Position numbers and translations under genes: made by a program. Below are positions 7,489-15,047 of a DNA stretch of 54,627 bases, one piece after another. The stretch is from assembly GCA_041390825.1 (NCBI GenBank), contig JAWKPF010000095.1, forward strand, positions 1-54,627. The letters are read 5' to 3'. The notes beneath the pieces are model-generated. The model had not been told where the DNA came from and did not search any database. It saw nothing but the letters and a program-made list of their open reading frames with translations. Source of the stretch: Thermomicrobiales bacterium. GTDB taxonomy: Bacteria > Chloroflexota > Chloroflexia > Thermomicrobiales > UBA6265. The first letter of the stretch is position 1; each line of letters opens with the position of its first letter.

Positions 7489-8773
7489 TCCACTTTGCCA
7501 TTCGTTCCGATGACCCGATCAAGCTGCACTCAGAAATTATTGCGTCGAGGACGGCTTCGATCTTGGCCGTATCGTGGTCTGATTTCGCCAACTCCGCTGA
7601 TGACGTCTCAAGGAATCGTTGCGCGTAGCTTTCCTTGAAGTCGAGCGCCCCATGCCAGCGGCCGAGATTCTTTTTGTAGTTGCTCCACGTCGCTTGTGCT
7701 GGCGGTCGCCCAGGAAGGTTCAGATCAAGATAGCATTCAATTGCTGCCGCGCGCCCATTGATGTCTGCATTGGTCAGCCCGTCGGGCCCAAGAATTGGAA
7801 ACGAGGAAAATTCGTGGCGGTCAGGCAGCACCATACTTCGCATATTGAGCGGCAATCGCATTGCCTCGACCTTTTGAGAGGCCTCCACGCCTTCGGCGTC
7901 ATTGTCGAACACGAACAGCGTTTTGTTTTGCACGTCGATCTTTGCAAGCCCTTCGGCAAACTTGCGGAGCTGGCCAGTCCCGGAGAAGGGATGGCTTTCG
8001 CTTACATCGACGAAGTGGAAGAAATCGCAGACATCCGGACGGAGCGCGGCAATGGCATGTCGGAGAACGTGAACATCGGAGCTGCCCTCTGTGGCAATCA
8101 GGAAGCGCTCGGAGCGGCGTGCATCGCCTGTGAATTCGCTCAATTCAGCCCAGCCGGCATCGACAAGCGGCCCATATTGCCAGACGACGTCCAGCCCTCG
8201 GTTTGAAGGGGTCCCGGCAAGGAGCCGTAGAACGCTATAGGGGTGAAGAAAGTCGATTACGTTCCCGAAGTAGGATCGCTCCGAGTAGTGGTCTCTGTCC
8301 CAAAGATCCGCATTTGGAACCTGGTCGATTTCCGCAAGACCCGCAAAGCGTCCTTTCGATTTTTCGTCGTCGAGGTCTGGATCGTATTCGTTGTTGAGGT
8401 CAGCAATTGAGGTTCGTAGAGCAAACGCCAGGAACTGCTCGAAGGCCATCGCCGCCTTCGGCGCTTCTTCCTCTTCATCCGAACGCTCGAGCCATCGTTT
8501 GGTGGCGAGGGCGTACTCTGCTTCAATAGACTGCATCGTGAAGCCGAGAAGTTCGAGGCGAGGAACGAGGTCGGCAAGCTTGCGAACGAACGCGGCTTCC
8601 ATCGAAGCCAGCTCAGCGTCGTCGCGCTCCTCGAAGTATTTGTAGTCAACCTGATCGGAGTGCGCACGGGTGCGATCGCGCTCCTGAAAGAGCGCGCCAT
8701 GGTCTATGCCGCGATGGTTCTTGCTCCACGCGACATCCATGCCGCCGACCGACAATGTAATTTCCGTTCCCAC
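7481..8773 (-). CDS. HEPN/Toprim-associated protein with Toprim domain
   Basis: A 430-residue protein. The amino end (MGTEITLSVGG, VAWSKNHRGIDHGALFQ, residues 1-30) matches what I know of the 'HEPN/Toprim amino-terminal' family. A Toprim domain follows: FLIATEGSSD (224-233) supplies the catalytic Glu229, and FVFDNDAEG (287-295) is the DxDxxG-like metal site. Toprim domains bind Mg2+ and cut or rejoin nucleic acid phosphodiesters. I place the start at GTG 8771-8773 because an AAGGAG site stands 5 bases before it; a TTG one codon earlier is poorer. It overlaps the downstream HEPN gene by 8 bases and follows the membrane-protein gene by 86 bases. Likely function: nuclease of a defence or toxin module (inference). 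Confidence 0.75.
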   Translation of the reverse strand: MGTEITLSVGGMDVAWSKNHRGIDHGALFQERDRTRAHSDQVDYKYFEERDDAELASMEAAFVRKLADLVPRLELLGFTMQSIEAEYALATKRWLERSDEEEEAPKAAMAFEQFLAFALRTSIADLNNEYDPDLDDEKSKGRFAGLAEIDQVPNADLWDRDHYSERSYFGNVIDFLHPYSVLRLLAGTPSNRGLDVVWQYGPLVDAGWAELSEFTGDARRSERFLIATEGSSDVHVLRHAIAALRPDVCDFFHFVDVSESHPFSGTGQLRKFAEGLAKIDVQNKTLFVFDNDAEGVEASQKVEAMRLPLNMRSMVLPDRHEFSSFPILGPDGLTNADINGRAAAIECYLDLNLPGRPPAQATWSNYKKNLGRWHGALDFKESYAQRFLETSSAELAKSDHDTAKIEAVLDAIISECSLIGSSERMAKWNE

Positions 8774-8859
8774 CAAAACTCCTTGGCTGTGTTGGGCGCT
8801 GTGGTCGTCTGATTTGATTCAGACATGTTCGCCGTCTCTCAACTTTGCGGGATTCGTGG

Positions 8860-9390
8860 TCACCCTCCGCGGCCATACGAAACCCGGTGACCGTGACTAG
8901 CCACCCGCGTTGCCATAGCGGCAGTGATCGGATTGCTGAAATCTCCTTCGATGAGATCGAACCGGTCACTCCCGGTCGCCGCAAAACGTGTTCCGCCAGC
9001 CTTCTCGATCGCTGTCCGCAGTCGACCAACGAACTTCTCCGGTCCGCCCACAGTCGAAAACGAAACCGAGTGGATCGGTCTGTTCAGGTCATCAACGTCC
9101 ACATAGGCGTGGAAGGATCCCGACTTTGGAAAGTCCTCCCAACGCAGTCCGCGGACGCTGGACAACGGGTAGGTGTTGCCCCTGGGCATGGTGATTGTTC
9201 CGGCACGATAGTCCACGCGCACACGGCGTTGCGAAAATGAATTGGGCGTTGTGATCGGTCGTTCCACATAGGCGATCACGGTCGCTTTGAGCCACTTGAG
9301 ACCGATCCAAATCAAGGCGAGGCCAAGAAGCCAAACCCACCAGGGCTGGCTCCGGTATACCTCGACGATTTCGTTCCAACTGATGCTCAT
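8860..9390 (-). CDS. small membrane-anchored protein, copy 1 of a duplicated family
   Basis: A 176-residue protein with one amino-terminal transmembrane helix (WWVWLLGLALIWIGLKWL, about 17-34) and a soluble domain behind it. The domain is rich in strands (VRVDYRAGTITMPRG, YPLSSVRGLRWED, FHAYVDVDDLNRPIHSVSF) and ends in a helix (PEKFVGRLRTAIEKAGG), a pattern reminiscent of bacterial PH-like domains, though I do not assign one. It aligns without gaps over its full 176 residues with the product of 23775-24305 (about 112 identities by hand). Both copies are followed on the same strand by genes with an HEPN R-x4-H motif, so it probably anchors or senses at the membrane for a HEPN effector. Its start is 146 bases from divergent abiEi. 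Confidence 0.7.
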   Translation of the reverse strand: MSISWNEIVEVYRSQPWWVWLLGLALIWIGLKWLKATVIAYVERPITTPNSFSQRRVRVDYRAGTITMPRGNTYPLSSVRGLRWEDFPKSGSFHAYVDVDDLNRPIHSVSFSTVGGPEKFVGRLRTAIEKAGGTRFAATGSDRFDLIEGDFSNPITAAMATRVASHGHRVSYGRGG

Positions 9391-9432
9391 GGGCTCTGAC
9401 TTTCCGGCCTGGCTTGGACGTTACGTCGTCTG

Positions 9433-9543
9433 TATCATATTTCTAACTACGCGAAAATCACGGAGTCTACATTATAGAACTTGCCGCAGTTCAAATATCA
9501 TATTATAAAACCGGCGCAAAGTGCGGAGTTAGAAATATGACTG
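9433..9543. promoter_or_regulatory. abiEi: operator-like repeats upstream of abiEi
   Basis: The 12-mer AGTTAGAAATAT lies at 9527-9538, overlapping the abiEi start codon, and its exact complement ATATTTCTAACT lies at 9437-9448. A third, imperfect copy on the + strand (AGTTCAAATATCATA) is at 9488-9502; the complement of 9433-9448 reads AGTTAGAAATATGATA, so it shares the ATA extension of that middle copy. AbiEi antitoxins are known to repress their own promoter by binding inverted repeats, so these are good candidate operators. The intergenic region is AT-rich compared with its surroundings and could also control the divergent membrane-protein gene. Confidence 0.65.
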
Positions 9544-10361
9544 CGGCGCGATCAATGAGCCTGGCAAGCTATGCCGAAGAGCTCGAATCGACCGGGAAAA
9601 CCTACTTCACGCGCGAAGGCGCCATGGAAGTGCTTGGAACAAGCCACGGGGCGTTTCTCGACGCCGCCGCCCGCCTTGCCAAGCGCGGACGCATCGTCAT
9701 GCCGCGCCGTGGGTTCTACGTCATTACGCCGACCCGATTCCTGAAATGGGGTGCGCCGCCCCCCAACTGGTATATCGACGCCATGATGAAGGAAGCGGGG
9801 CGGCCATATTACGTTGCACTGCTGAAAGCAGCCGAACTGCATGGCGCCGCTCATCAGGCGGTCATGGAATTCCAGATCGTCACCGACCGGCAGTGGAAAC
9901 CCATCCGCGCGGGCCGCTCGAAGATCGCCTTCTATTTCCGAAAGGATCTGGACGCCATCCAGATGGGAATAGGCGACCGGAAAACGGACACGGGTTCGAT
10001 GAGGGTCTCTTCTCCCGCGCTCACCGCACTGGATCTGATCCGCTACCCCCAGGCAAGCGGAGGCCTCGATCGCGCAGCAAGTGTGCTGAACGAACTGGCG
10101 CCGGAGATCGACCCGGTGCAGCTGCGCGAGCTCTTGCCAGCCTTCGAACGTTCTGTCGTGCAACGGTTGGGCTATGTCCTGCAAACCGCCGGACACGAGG
10201 CCTCTGCCTCCGTACTGTCTGACTATCTTTCGAGCCAGAGCCTCCCATGGATCGAGCTTGATCCCGGCGAAACGAGCCGACCCGAATGGGCAGGTGAACC
10301 CGAACGTGACCAACGCTGGCATGTCGTTGTTCGGCGACCGATCGAGATCGACGAACAATGA
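9537..10361 (+). CDS. abiEi: AbiEi antitoxin of type IV toxin-antitoxin system
   Basis: A 274-residue protein. The first 60 residues form a winged-helix-like DNA-binding domain (TYFTREGAMEVLGTSHGAFLDAAARL, then MPRRGFYVI), followed by the AbiEi carboxy-terminal domain (PNWYIDAMMKEAGRPYYVALLKAAELHG, about 80-105) typical of the family. AbiEi counters the AbiEii nucleotidyltransferase without tightly binding it and autoregulates the operon. The ATG lies inside the right-hand repeat of the putative operator, with GGAG 9 bases upstream. The last bases overlap abiEii in an ATGA junction, so the two are translationally coupled. Length and order are standard for AbiE systems, which give abortive infection or stabilise plasmids. 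Confidence 0.88.
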   Translation: MTAARSMSLASYAEELESTGKTYFTREGAMEVLGTSHGAFLDAAARLAKRGRIVMPRRGFYVITPTRFLKWGAPPPNWYIDAMMKEAGRPYYVALLKAAELHGAAHQAVMEFQIVTDRQWKPIRAGRSKIAFYFRKDLDAIQMGIGDRKTDTGSMRVSSPALTALDLIRYPQASGGLDRAASVLNELAPEIDPVQLRELLPAFERSVVQRLGYVLQTAGHEASASVLSDYLSSQSLPWIELDPGETSRPEWAGEPERDQRWHVVVRRPIEIDEQ

Positions 10362-11227
10362 TACCGGAAACGAACATCACGGCATGGAGTCAGATCGCAC
10401 CTTGGGGCGAACCTCGCCAGATCGAGCAGGACCTGATCATCTCCCGCGCGCTCGTCGACATCTTCAATCATGAGCTTCTCGGTTCGGTGCTACGGTTCCG
10501 CGGCGGAACCGCGCTCAACAAGATCATCTTTCCAAAGCCGCTTCGCTACTCCGAGGACATCGATCTCGTTCGCACGGAAGCAGGTCCGATCGGCCCCGTT
10601 CTTGATGCACTGCGCGAGGTCCTGGAGCCGTGGCTGGGGCAGGGGAGTTTTGCGGCAAGTCAGGTTGCGCCCAAACTACGTTTCCGCGTCCCCGCCGAGG
10701 ACGATCCCGAGGTCAATATCCGCCTCAAAATCGAGATCAACACATCGGAGATCGAAGCTTTCGATGGACCGGTCTTGGTTGACTACAGCGTCGACAACCC
10801 TTGGTTCAGCGGATCGACAAAGATCGCGACCTTCTCTCCGGAAGAGCTGATCGCGACGAAACTCCGCGCATTTTTGCAAAGGGACAAGGGTCGGGATCTG
10901 TTCGATCTGGACCATGCCCTAACGGTTCTTCCCGACCTCGACATCGAGCGCGCCATCTCTATCTTCGGACGGTATCTGGACATCCGTGGTCACGCCATCT
11001 CTCGCTCTGACGCGGAAATGCGAATGCTTGCCAAATTCGGAAAGCCCAGCCTTCTCGGCGACATCCACGCCCTGCTGCCACCCGATGCTGCGGATCACTT
11101 GGACGAAGCTGCAGGACAAGCGGCCTTTGTCCGGGTGTTCAAGCTCTTCATTGAGAAGATGCCAGGTCAGCGATGGGCTCGCACTGAGGACGTGGCGCAA
11201 GAGCTGGGCCTCGCCGAACATCTCTAG
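10358..11227 (+). CDS. abiEii: AbiEii toxin, nucleotidyltransferase
   Basis: A 289-residue DUF1814-type nucleotidyltransferase. LRFRGGTALNK (45-55) and YSEDIDLVR (64-72) are the GG-T and D-x-D motifs of the polymerase-beta-like fold; EELIATKLRAFLQRDKGRDLFDL carries the additional conserved Lys and Arg/Asp residues of AbiEii. Such enzymes transfer nucleotides to targets, for some members the 3' end of tRNA, and stop growth. The ATG overlaps the abiEi stop (ATGA at 10358-10361). All expected motifs are present, so the toxin looks intact. It is followed 32 bases later by 11260-12081 in the same direction. Confidence 0.9.
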   Translation: MIPETNITAWSQIAPWGEPRQIEQDLIISRALVDIFNHELLGSVLRFRGGTALNKIIFPKPLRYSEDIDLVRTEAGPIGPVLDALREVLEPWLGQGSFAASQVAPKLRFRVPAEDDPEVNIRLKIEINTSEIEAFDGPVLVDYSVDNPWFSGSTKIATFSPEELIATKLRAFLQRDKGRDLFDLDHALTVLPDLDIERAISIFGRYLDIRGHAISRSDAEMRMLAKFGKPSLLGDIHALLPPDAADHLDEAAGQAAFVRVFKLFIEKMPGQRWARTEDVAQELGLAEHL

Positions 11228-11259
11228 TCCGCAGCACCGGAACACCGAATGGTCGCGCC

Positions 11260-12081
11260 ATGAACAAAGTCAAAGAAGCAGAACTTCGTCATCTCATCGA
11301 CTTTTTCAGAGCCACAGACGTTGTGCCTGAGAAGCTCGAACCCTCCGAATGCCCCGACTTTATCGCGGTCATTGACGGGCAGACAGTCGGAATCGAATTG
11401 ACGATTGCGCGGCATGAAGCGGGGAAATTCGGTGCGCTGCAGATCGAACATGCGCAAAGCGAATATGCGAAAGAGCTGCGGAAATGCGTCGAGGACAATG
11501 CAAAGGAGGGCGACGACGGGTTGATCATCGGCATTGCCTTTGAAGACGGAATTCCTGTCAGAACCGACGACAAGGACGCCCTGCCGCGTGTCGCGGATAT
11601 CATCTCCGACGCCGCGGCTACGCTGCCGAATCCTGGCGCCATAACGATCTGGTCCGAGAAATGGGCGCGCATCCGCGATGACGCGGGAATGCGAAGCGCG
11701 GGCTCCGAGCCGTCTGCTCCGTTGCCGGAATTCATTCAGAACGTCTGCCTCTACAGGGACGGGAATCATGACATCAAGGTCACTGGCGGACGGGGCGGCA
11801 TCACGCCGGACTTCGACGACAGCGTTCTCTTGCCGATCCTGAGAAACAAGAACGATCGGCTGAAGAAATATGCAGCCTTCGACCGGTCCTGGCTGGTGAT
11901 CGTATCGCGGGTGACGCAATTTGAAGGTCACAGCCCCGATGCAGAACGCGCCAATGTCGCCCTTTCATCGTTCGCCACCACGTTTGGCAAGGTCAACGTG
12001 ACGCGGCCAATCCCGTCCAACTTTGACGAGACCTATCTGTTCAAATGGCCGTCAGAGGTTATTCGTCTCTCTGCCGACTGA
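11260..12081 (+). CDS. putative PD-(D/E)XK-like protein next to abiE
   Basis: A 273-residue protein. ECPDFIAVIDGQTVGIELT (30-48) has the layout of the PD...(D/E)xK nuclease core: Pro-Asp in the first strand and Glu in the second (GIELT), but with Thr instead of the usual Lys. The middle (GDDGLIIGIAFEDGIPV) and end are alpha/beta. It follows abiEii by 32 bases and may be in the same transcript, although its ribosome site is weak. Its end overlaps the convergent nuclease-like gene 12059-13216 by 23 bases. It may be a restriction-endonuclease-like accessory of the island; the missing Lys leaves activity uncertain. Confidence 0.6.
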   Translation: MNKVKEAELRHLIDFFRATDVVPEKLEPSECPDFIAVIDGQTVGIELTIARHEAGKFGALQIEHAQSEYAKELRKCVEDNAKEGDDGLIIGIAFEDGIPVRTDDKDALPRVADIISDAAATLPNPGAITIWSEKWARIRDDAGMRSAGSEPSAPLPEFIQNVCLYRDGNHDIKVTGGRGGITPDFDDSVLLPILRNKNDRLKKYAAFDRSWLVIVSRVTQFEGHSPDAERANVALSSFATTFGKVNVTRPIPSNFDETYLFKWPSEVIRLSAD

Positions 12082-13216
12082 CGTCACCTGAGCCGTCCTC
12101 GACCTCCCAATCCTTGAAGTCGGTTTCCTGCTCCTTGAAGAACTCTGCCGGCAGCGGATGAGCTGCATCCGGATTTGGAAGAAACCGGAATTGCGCCCTC
12201 TGGCCCTGGCCCGCCAGATCGTAGAATCCCAAAAGCGCGACGCCGCTGAATTCCGGGTACTCCTTGGTCAGCCAAACCTCTTTCAAATAGCGGTCGTGAT
12301 CGGCAGGATCGCCGAGAATATCGTCGTCGTGGATGAAGGTGATGAACGGAAAACCCGGCGCCGACTGCTTGCGGCTGCGACGGCGGTTCTTTTCGAAGAT
12401 CTTCCGGTAGCTCGGGGGCGGTCCGTGAATGGCAATCGATCGGCCGCCGCGCATGAACGTGTAGCCCGGCATCCGCACGCCGGTTTCGACGTCTTCCAGC
12501 CAACCCGCCATCGTCACGTTCAGGAAATCCTCTTCGCCGCCTATGATCGGTGGTTTCCGGATGACCCTGACATTGAACTCGCCCTCGACGGTAACGTCCG
12601 TCTCGTCCCCCTTCATTCCGGCGGCGAAAATCAGGGTCGCGAAATTCTTGTCGGGAACCAGCTGCCGGACCTTGTCGGCCGCGTTCTCGTGCAGGAGGTA
12701 GAAATTCAACTGGTCGCAGGTCGGCAGTTTTTCGTAGATTAGATCCGCCAGTTCCTGCTTCTCTTTGAGATCGAAGAACTTGTCGGTCATCACGCGCTTG
12801 CATTCGACAAAAACGACCTCAGCTCCCGCGGTCGTACATTTCAGATCAGGCTTCGAGGGCTGTCCCTCGATTTCTGGCTCAAACTCGATCTCCAGGCCTT
12901 GCCGCGAGAGCCATAGAGCCGTTTTGGCGGTGAAGAGGTGATTGTCGAACGATTCCTTGCTGTATCCGAGAATGTGCCGTTTGAAGCCTGCGAAGCTCTC
13001 AACCGGCTCCAGGATGGCCGCGACATTGCGCATCCGGTCAATGTCGGGCGTCTTGATATCGAGAGGAAAAAAACGCGGATAGTTGAGCCCGAAAATTCGG
13101 GCAAGTGTCAGCGTCACGTTCTTGATGTCGTCCAGGTTCAGGCCGCGCCTGTCGAGGAACTCCTGCGTCGTCTTGAATGTGAAATGGACCTGCTTTCCTT
13201 CCGGCTTGTCGCTCAT
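12059..13216 (-). CDS. putative PD-(D/E)XK nuclease, last gene of the SOS-type operon
   Basis: A 385-residue protein. SKPDLKCTTAGAEVVFVECKR (121-141) is a good PD-(D/E)xK active site: Pro123-Asp124, then Glu138-Cys-Lys140. Residues 85-115 (ESFDNHLFTAKTALWLSRQG) supply the preceding helix. The remaining half is alpha/beta with a basic segment (KIFEKNRRRSRKQ). Its ATG overlaps the dinB stop as ATGA (13213-13216), so it is translationally coupled to dinB and is the fourth gene of the leftward operon that starts at the helicase. This position suggests a repair nuclease acting with helicase, SRAP protein and polymerase IV. The product is not one I recognise by name. Confidence 0.7.
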   Translation of the reverse strand: MSDKPEGKQVHFTFKTTQEFLDRRGLNLDDIKNVTLTLARIFGLNYPRFFPLDIKTPDIDRMRNVAAILEPVESFAGFKRHILGYSKESFDNHLFTAKTALWLSRQGLEIEFEPEIEGQPSKPDLKCTTAGAEVVFVECKRVMTDKFFDLKEKQELADLIYEKLPTCDQLNFYLLHENAADKVRQLVPDKNFATLIFAAGMKGDETDVTVEGEFNVRVIRKPPIIGGEEDFLNVTMAGWLEDVETGVRMPGYTFMRGGRSIAIHGPPPSYRKIFEKNRRRSRKQSAPGFPFITFIHDDDILGDPADHDRYLKEVWLTKEYPEFSGVALLGFYDLAGQGQRAQFRFLPNPDAAHPLPAEFFKEQETDFKDWEVEDGSGDVSRQRDE

Positions 13217-14346
13217 AGCAGGCTCATCTGATCGTCTTCGGCAGTCTCGGCGCCATCGACCAACGTCGACAGCGTCACACCGAGCAAACGAATGCCTTTC
13301 TGCACGGGAAACAGTTCGGTGAGCATCGCGCCCGCGAGTTCACCGATTTCCCGTTCGCTTTGCAAAGTGCGTCCAATCGTCCGGCTCCGGGTGATCTGCT
13401 GAAAGTCTGCATATTTCACCTTCAGCGTGACAGTGCGTCCGCTGATCTGTTTATTGGTAGCGTGGCGCCAGACTTTCTCGGCAAGCGGTGTCAACTCGGC
13501 CTTTGCCGCTTCAAGATCGAAGATGTCAGCGGCGAAAGTGTCTTCCGCCCCGATCGATTTCCGCTGCCGGTCCGGCTGAACGGGGCGTTCATCGATGCCG
13601 CGCGAAATCCCGTAATACCAGGTTCCCGACTTCCCGAAATTGTCGCGCAGGAAGGTGAGTGATTTCTCACGCAGATCGGCACCGGTGACGATGCCCAGCC
13701 GTTGCATCTTCTCGGCCGTCGCCGGGCCCACTCCGTGGAATTTCTTCACCGCGAGCTCGGCAACAAACGCCGGCCCGTTCTTCGGCGTGATGACGGCCTG
13801 GCCGTTCGGCTTGTTGAGGTCACTCGCCAGCTTCGCCAGGAATTTGCAATAGGAAATCCCGGCCGAAGCGTTCAGCTCGGTCACCTCCTTGATTCGGGCG
13901 CGAATGATCGTCGCGATCTCGGTGGCGAACTCGATCTCTTGTTTGTTTTCGGTGACGTCGAGATAGGCCTCGTCGAGGGAGAGGGGTTCGATCAGATCGG
14001 TATGTTCGGCGAATATCTCATGGATCTGAGCCGAGACCGCCCGGTAGACATCGAAGCGAGGCTTCACGAATATCAGCTCGGGACAACGGCGCTTTGCCGT
14101 GACCGAGGGCAGGGCGGAGCGCACACCGAATGCCCGTGCCTCGTAGCTTGCGGCCGCGACGACGCCACGGGCCGCCGACCCGCCAACGGCGACCGGCTTG
14201 CCTCTCAGCTCTGGATTGTCGCGCTGCTCGACCGACGCATAGAACGCATCCATGTCGACGTGCAGTATCTTGCGGACCGGGACGACGGCGTCGATCCCTT
14301 CGCTCTCCCGCTCATGCCCGCCTCTGTCCTCGTCATCATTCAACAT
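13213..14346 (-). CDS. dinB: DNA polymerase IV (Y-family translesion polymerase)
   Basis: A 377-residue Y-family polymerase that copies past damaged bases with low fidelity. ILHVDMDAFYASVEQRDNP (27-45) carries the first catalytic Asp, and LSLDEAYLDVT (122-132) carries the catalytic Asp125-Glu126 pair; a helix-hairpin-helix part (FHGVGPATAEKMQRLGI) and the little-finger domain follow. The carboxy end lacks an obvious QL(S/D)LF clamp-binding peptide but ends DDQMSLL, which could serve. The amino terminus has about 25 extra, mostly charged residues. The gene begins 14 bases after the SRAP gene and ends overlapping 12059-13216. Expected to be induced by DNA damage through the LexA box upstream of the operon. 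Confidence 0.95.
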   Translation of the reverse strand: MLNDDEDRGGHERESEGIDAVVPVRKILHVDMDAFYASVEQRDNPELRGKPVAVGGSAARGVVAAASYEARAFGVRSALPSVTAKRRCPELIFVKPRFDVYRAVSAQIHEIFAEHTDLIEPLSLDEAYLDVTENKQEIEFATEIATIIRARIKEVTELNASAGISYCKFLAKLASDLNKPNGQAVITPKNGPAFVAELAVKKFHGVGPATAEKMQRLGIVTGADLREKSLTFLRDNFGKSGTWYYGISRGIDERPVQPDRQRKSIGAEDTFAADIFDLEAAKAELTPLAEKVWRHATNKQISGRTVTLKVKYADFQQITRSRTIGRTLQSEREIGELAGAMLTELFPVQKGIRLLGVTLSTLVDGAETAEDDQMSLL

Positions 14347-14360
14347 GGTGCGGCATGGCC

Positions 14361-15035
14361 TCAGAGCAGCAGATCGTCATCCTTGGGATTGGCCGGTGGC
14401 TCCACAATGACCAGCATGTTGCCGGGCAGCGGACGCTGCAGATGTTTGACGTCCGCCCATTCCCCGGTGAGCCAGAGATCGACCTCTTCCGGTGTCGTCA
14501 GGATTGCCGGCATGGCCTTTTCGTGGATGGGCTTGACGATCTCGTTCGGCGTCGTCGTGAGAAACCCATAGAGCTCATATTCCTGTTCGCCATCACGGAC
14601 CTTCCGCACCCCCTTCCAGGGCGTCCAGAAACCGGCGAAGAACATCAGCGGCCGGTCGGGGTTCTGCGCGAACCAGGCATTCGGCACGCGGCCGCCTTCC
14701 ACCTTGCTGGCGGGATCGGGCTCCGCGAACGACGTGAACGGGACCACACAGCGGCTTGTCGGTCCGAGCCAACGGCGCCAATGTGGCGATCCGACATTGC
14801 GGATATTGGTGACGCCGCGATCGGCCTTGCCTTTGACGAAGGCCGGCGGCGTCGGCATGCCCCAGGTCGCGCTGACGATCTCGCGATTGCCATCGTCGCC
14901 AACACGCACGATCGGCGCCAGCGTGTTCGGATAGACGTTCAAGGAGGGCTCGTTCCAGCCGGCCTTGTCGGCCATGGCCTTGGTGAACTCGACAACCGCG
15001 TCCCGCGTCGTCGTCAGATTATAGAGATTGCACAA
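14361..15035 (-). CDS. SRAP-domain protein (YedK/HMCES type), abasic-site protection
   Basis: A 224-residue protein of the SOS-response-associated peptidase family. Cys2 follows the initiator Met (MCNLYNL), so it becomes the amino-terminal nucleophile that forms a thiazolidine crosslink with abasic sites in single-stranded DNA. The conserved Glu105 (PFTSFAEPDP) and His171 (KPIHEKAMPAIL) complete the active site. The family protects ssDNA gaps at stalled forks from cleavage. The gene lies 12 bases after the helicase gene and 14 bases before dinB, so it belongs to the same leftward operon. This context fits replication past lesions. Confidence 0.92.
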   Translation of the reverse strand: MCNLYNLTTTRDAVVEFTKAMADKAGWNEPSLNVYPNTLAPIVRVGDDGNREIVSATWGMPTPPAFVKGKADRGVTNIRNVGSPHWRRWLGPTSRCVVPFTSFAEPDPASKVEGGRVPNAWFAQNPDRPLMFFAGFWTPWKGVRKVRDGEQEYELYGFLTTTPNEIVKPIHEKAMPAILTTPEEVDLWLTGEWADVKHLQRPLPGNMLVIVEPPANPKDDDLLL

Positions 15036-15047
15036 ATCCTTCTCCCG

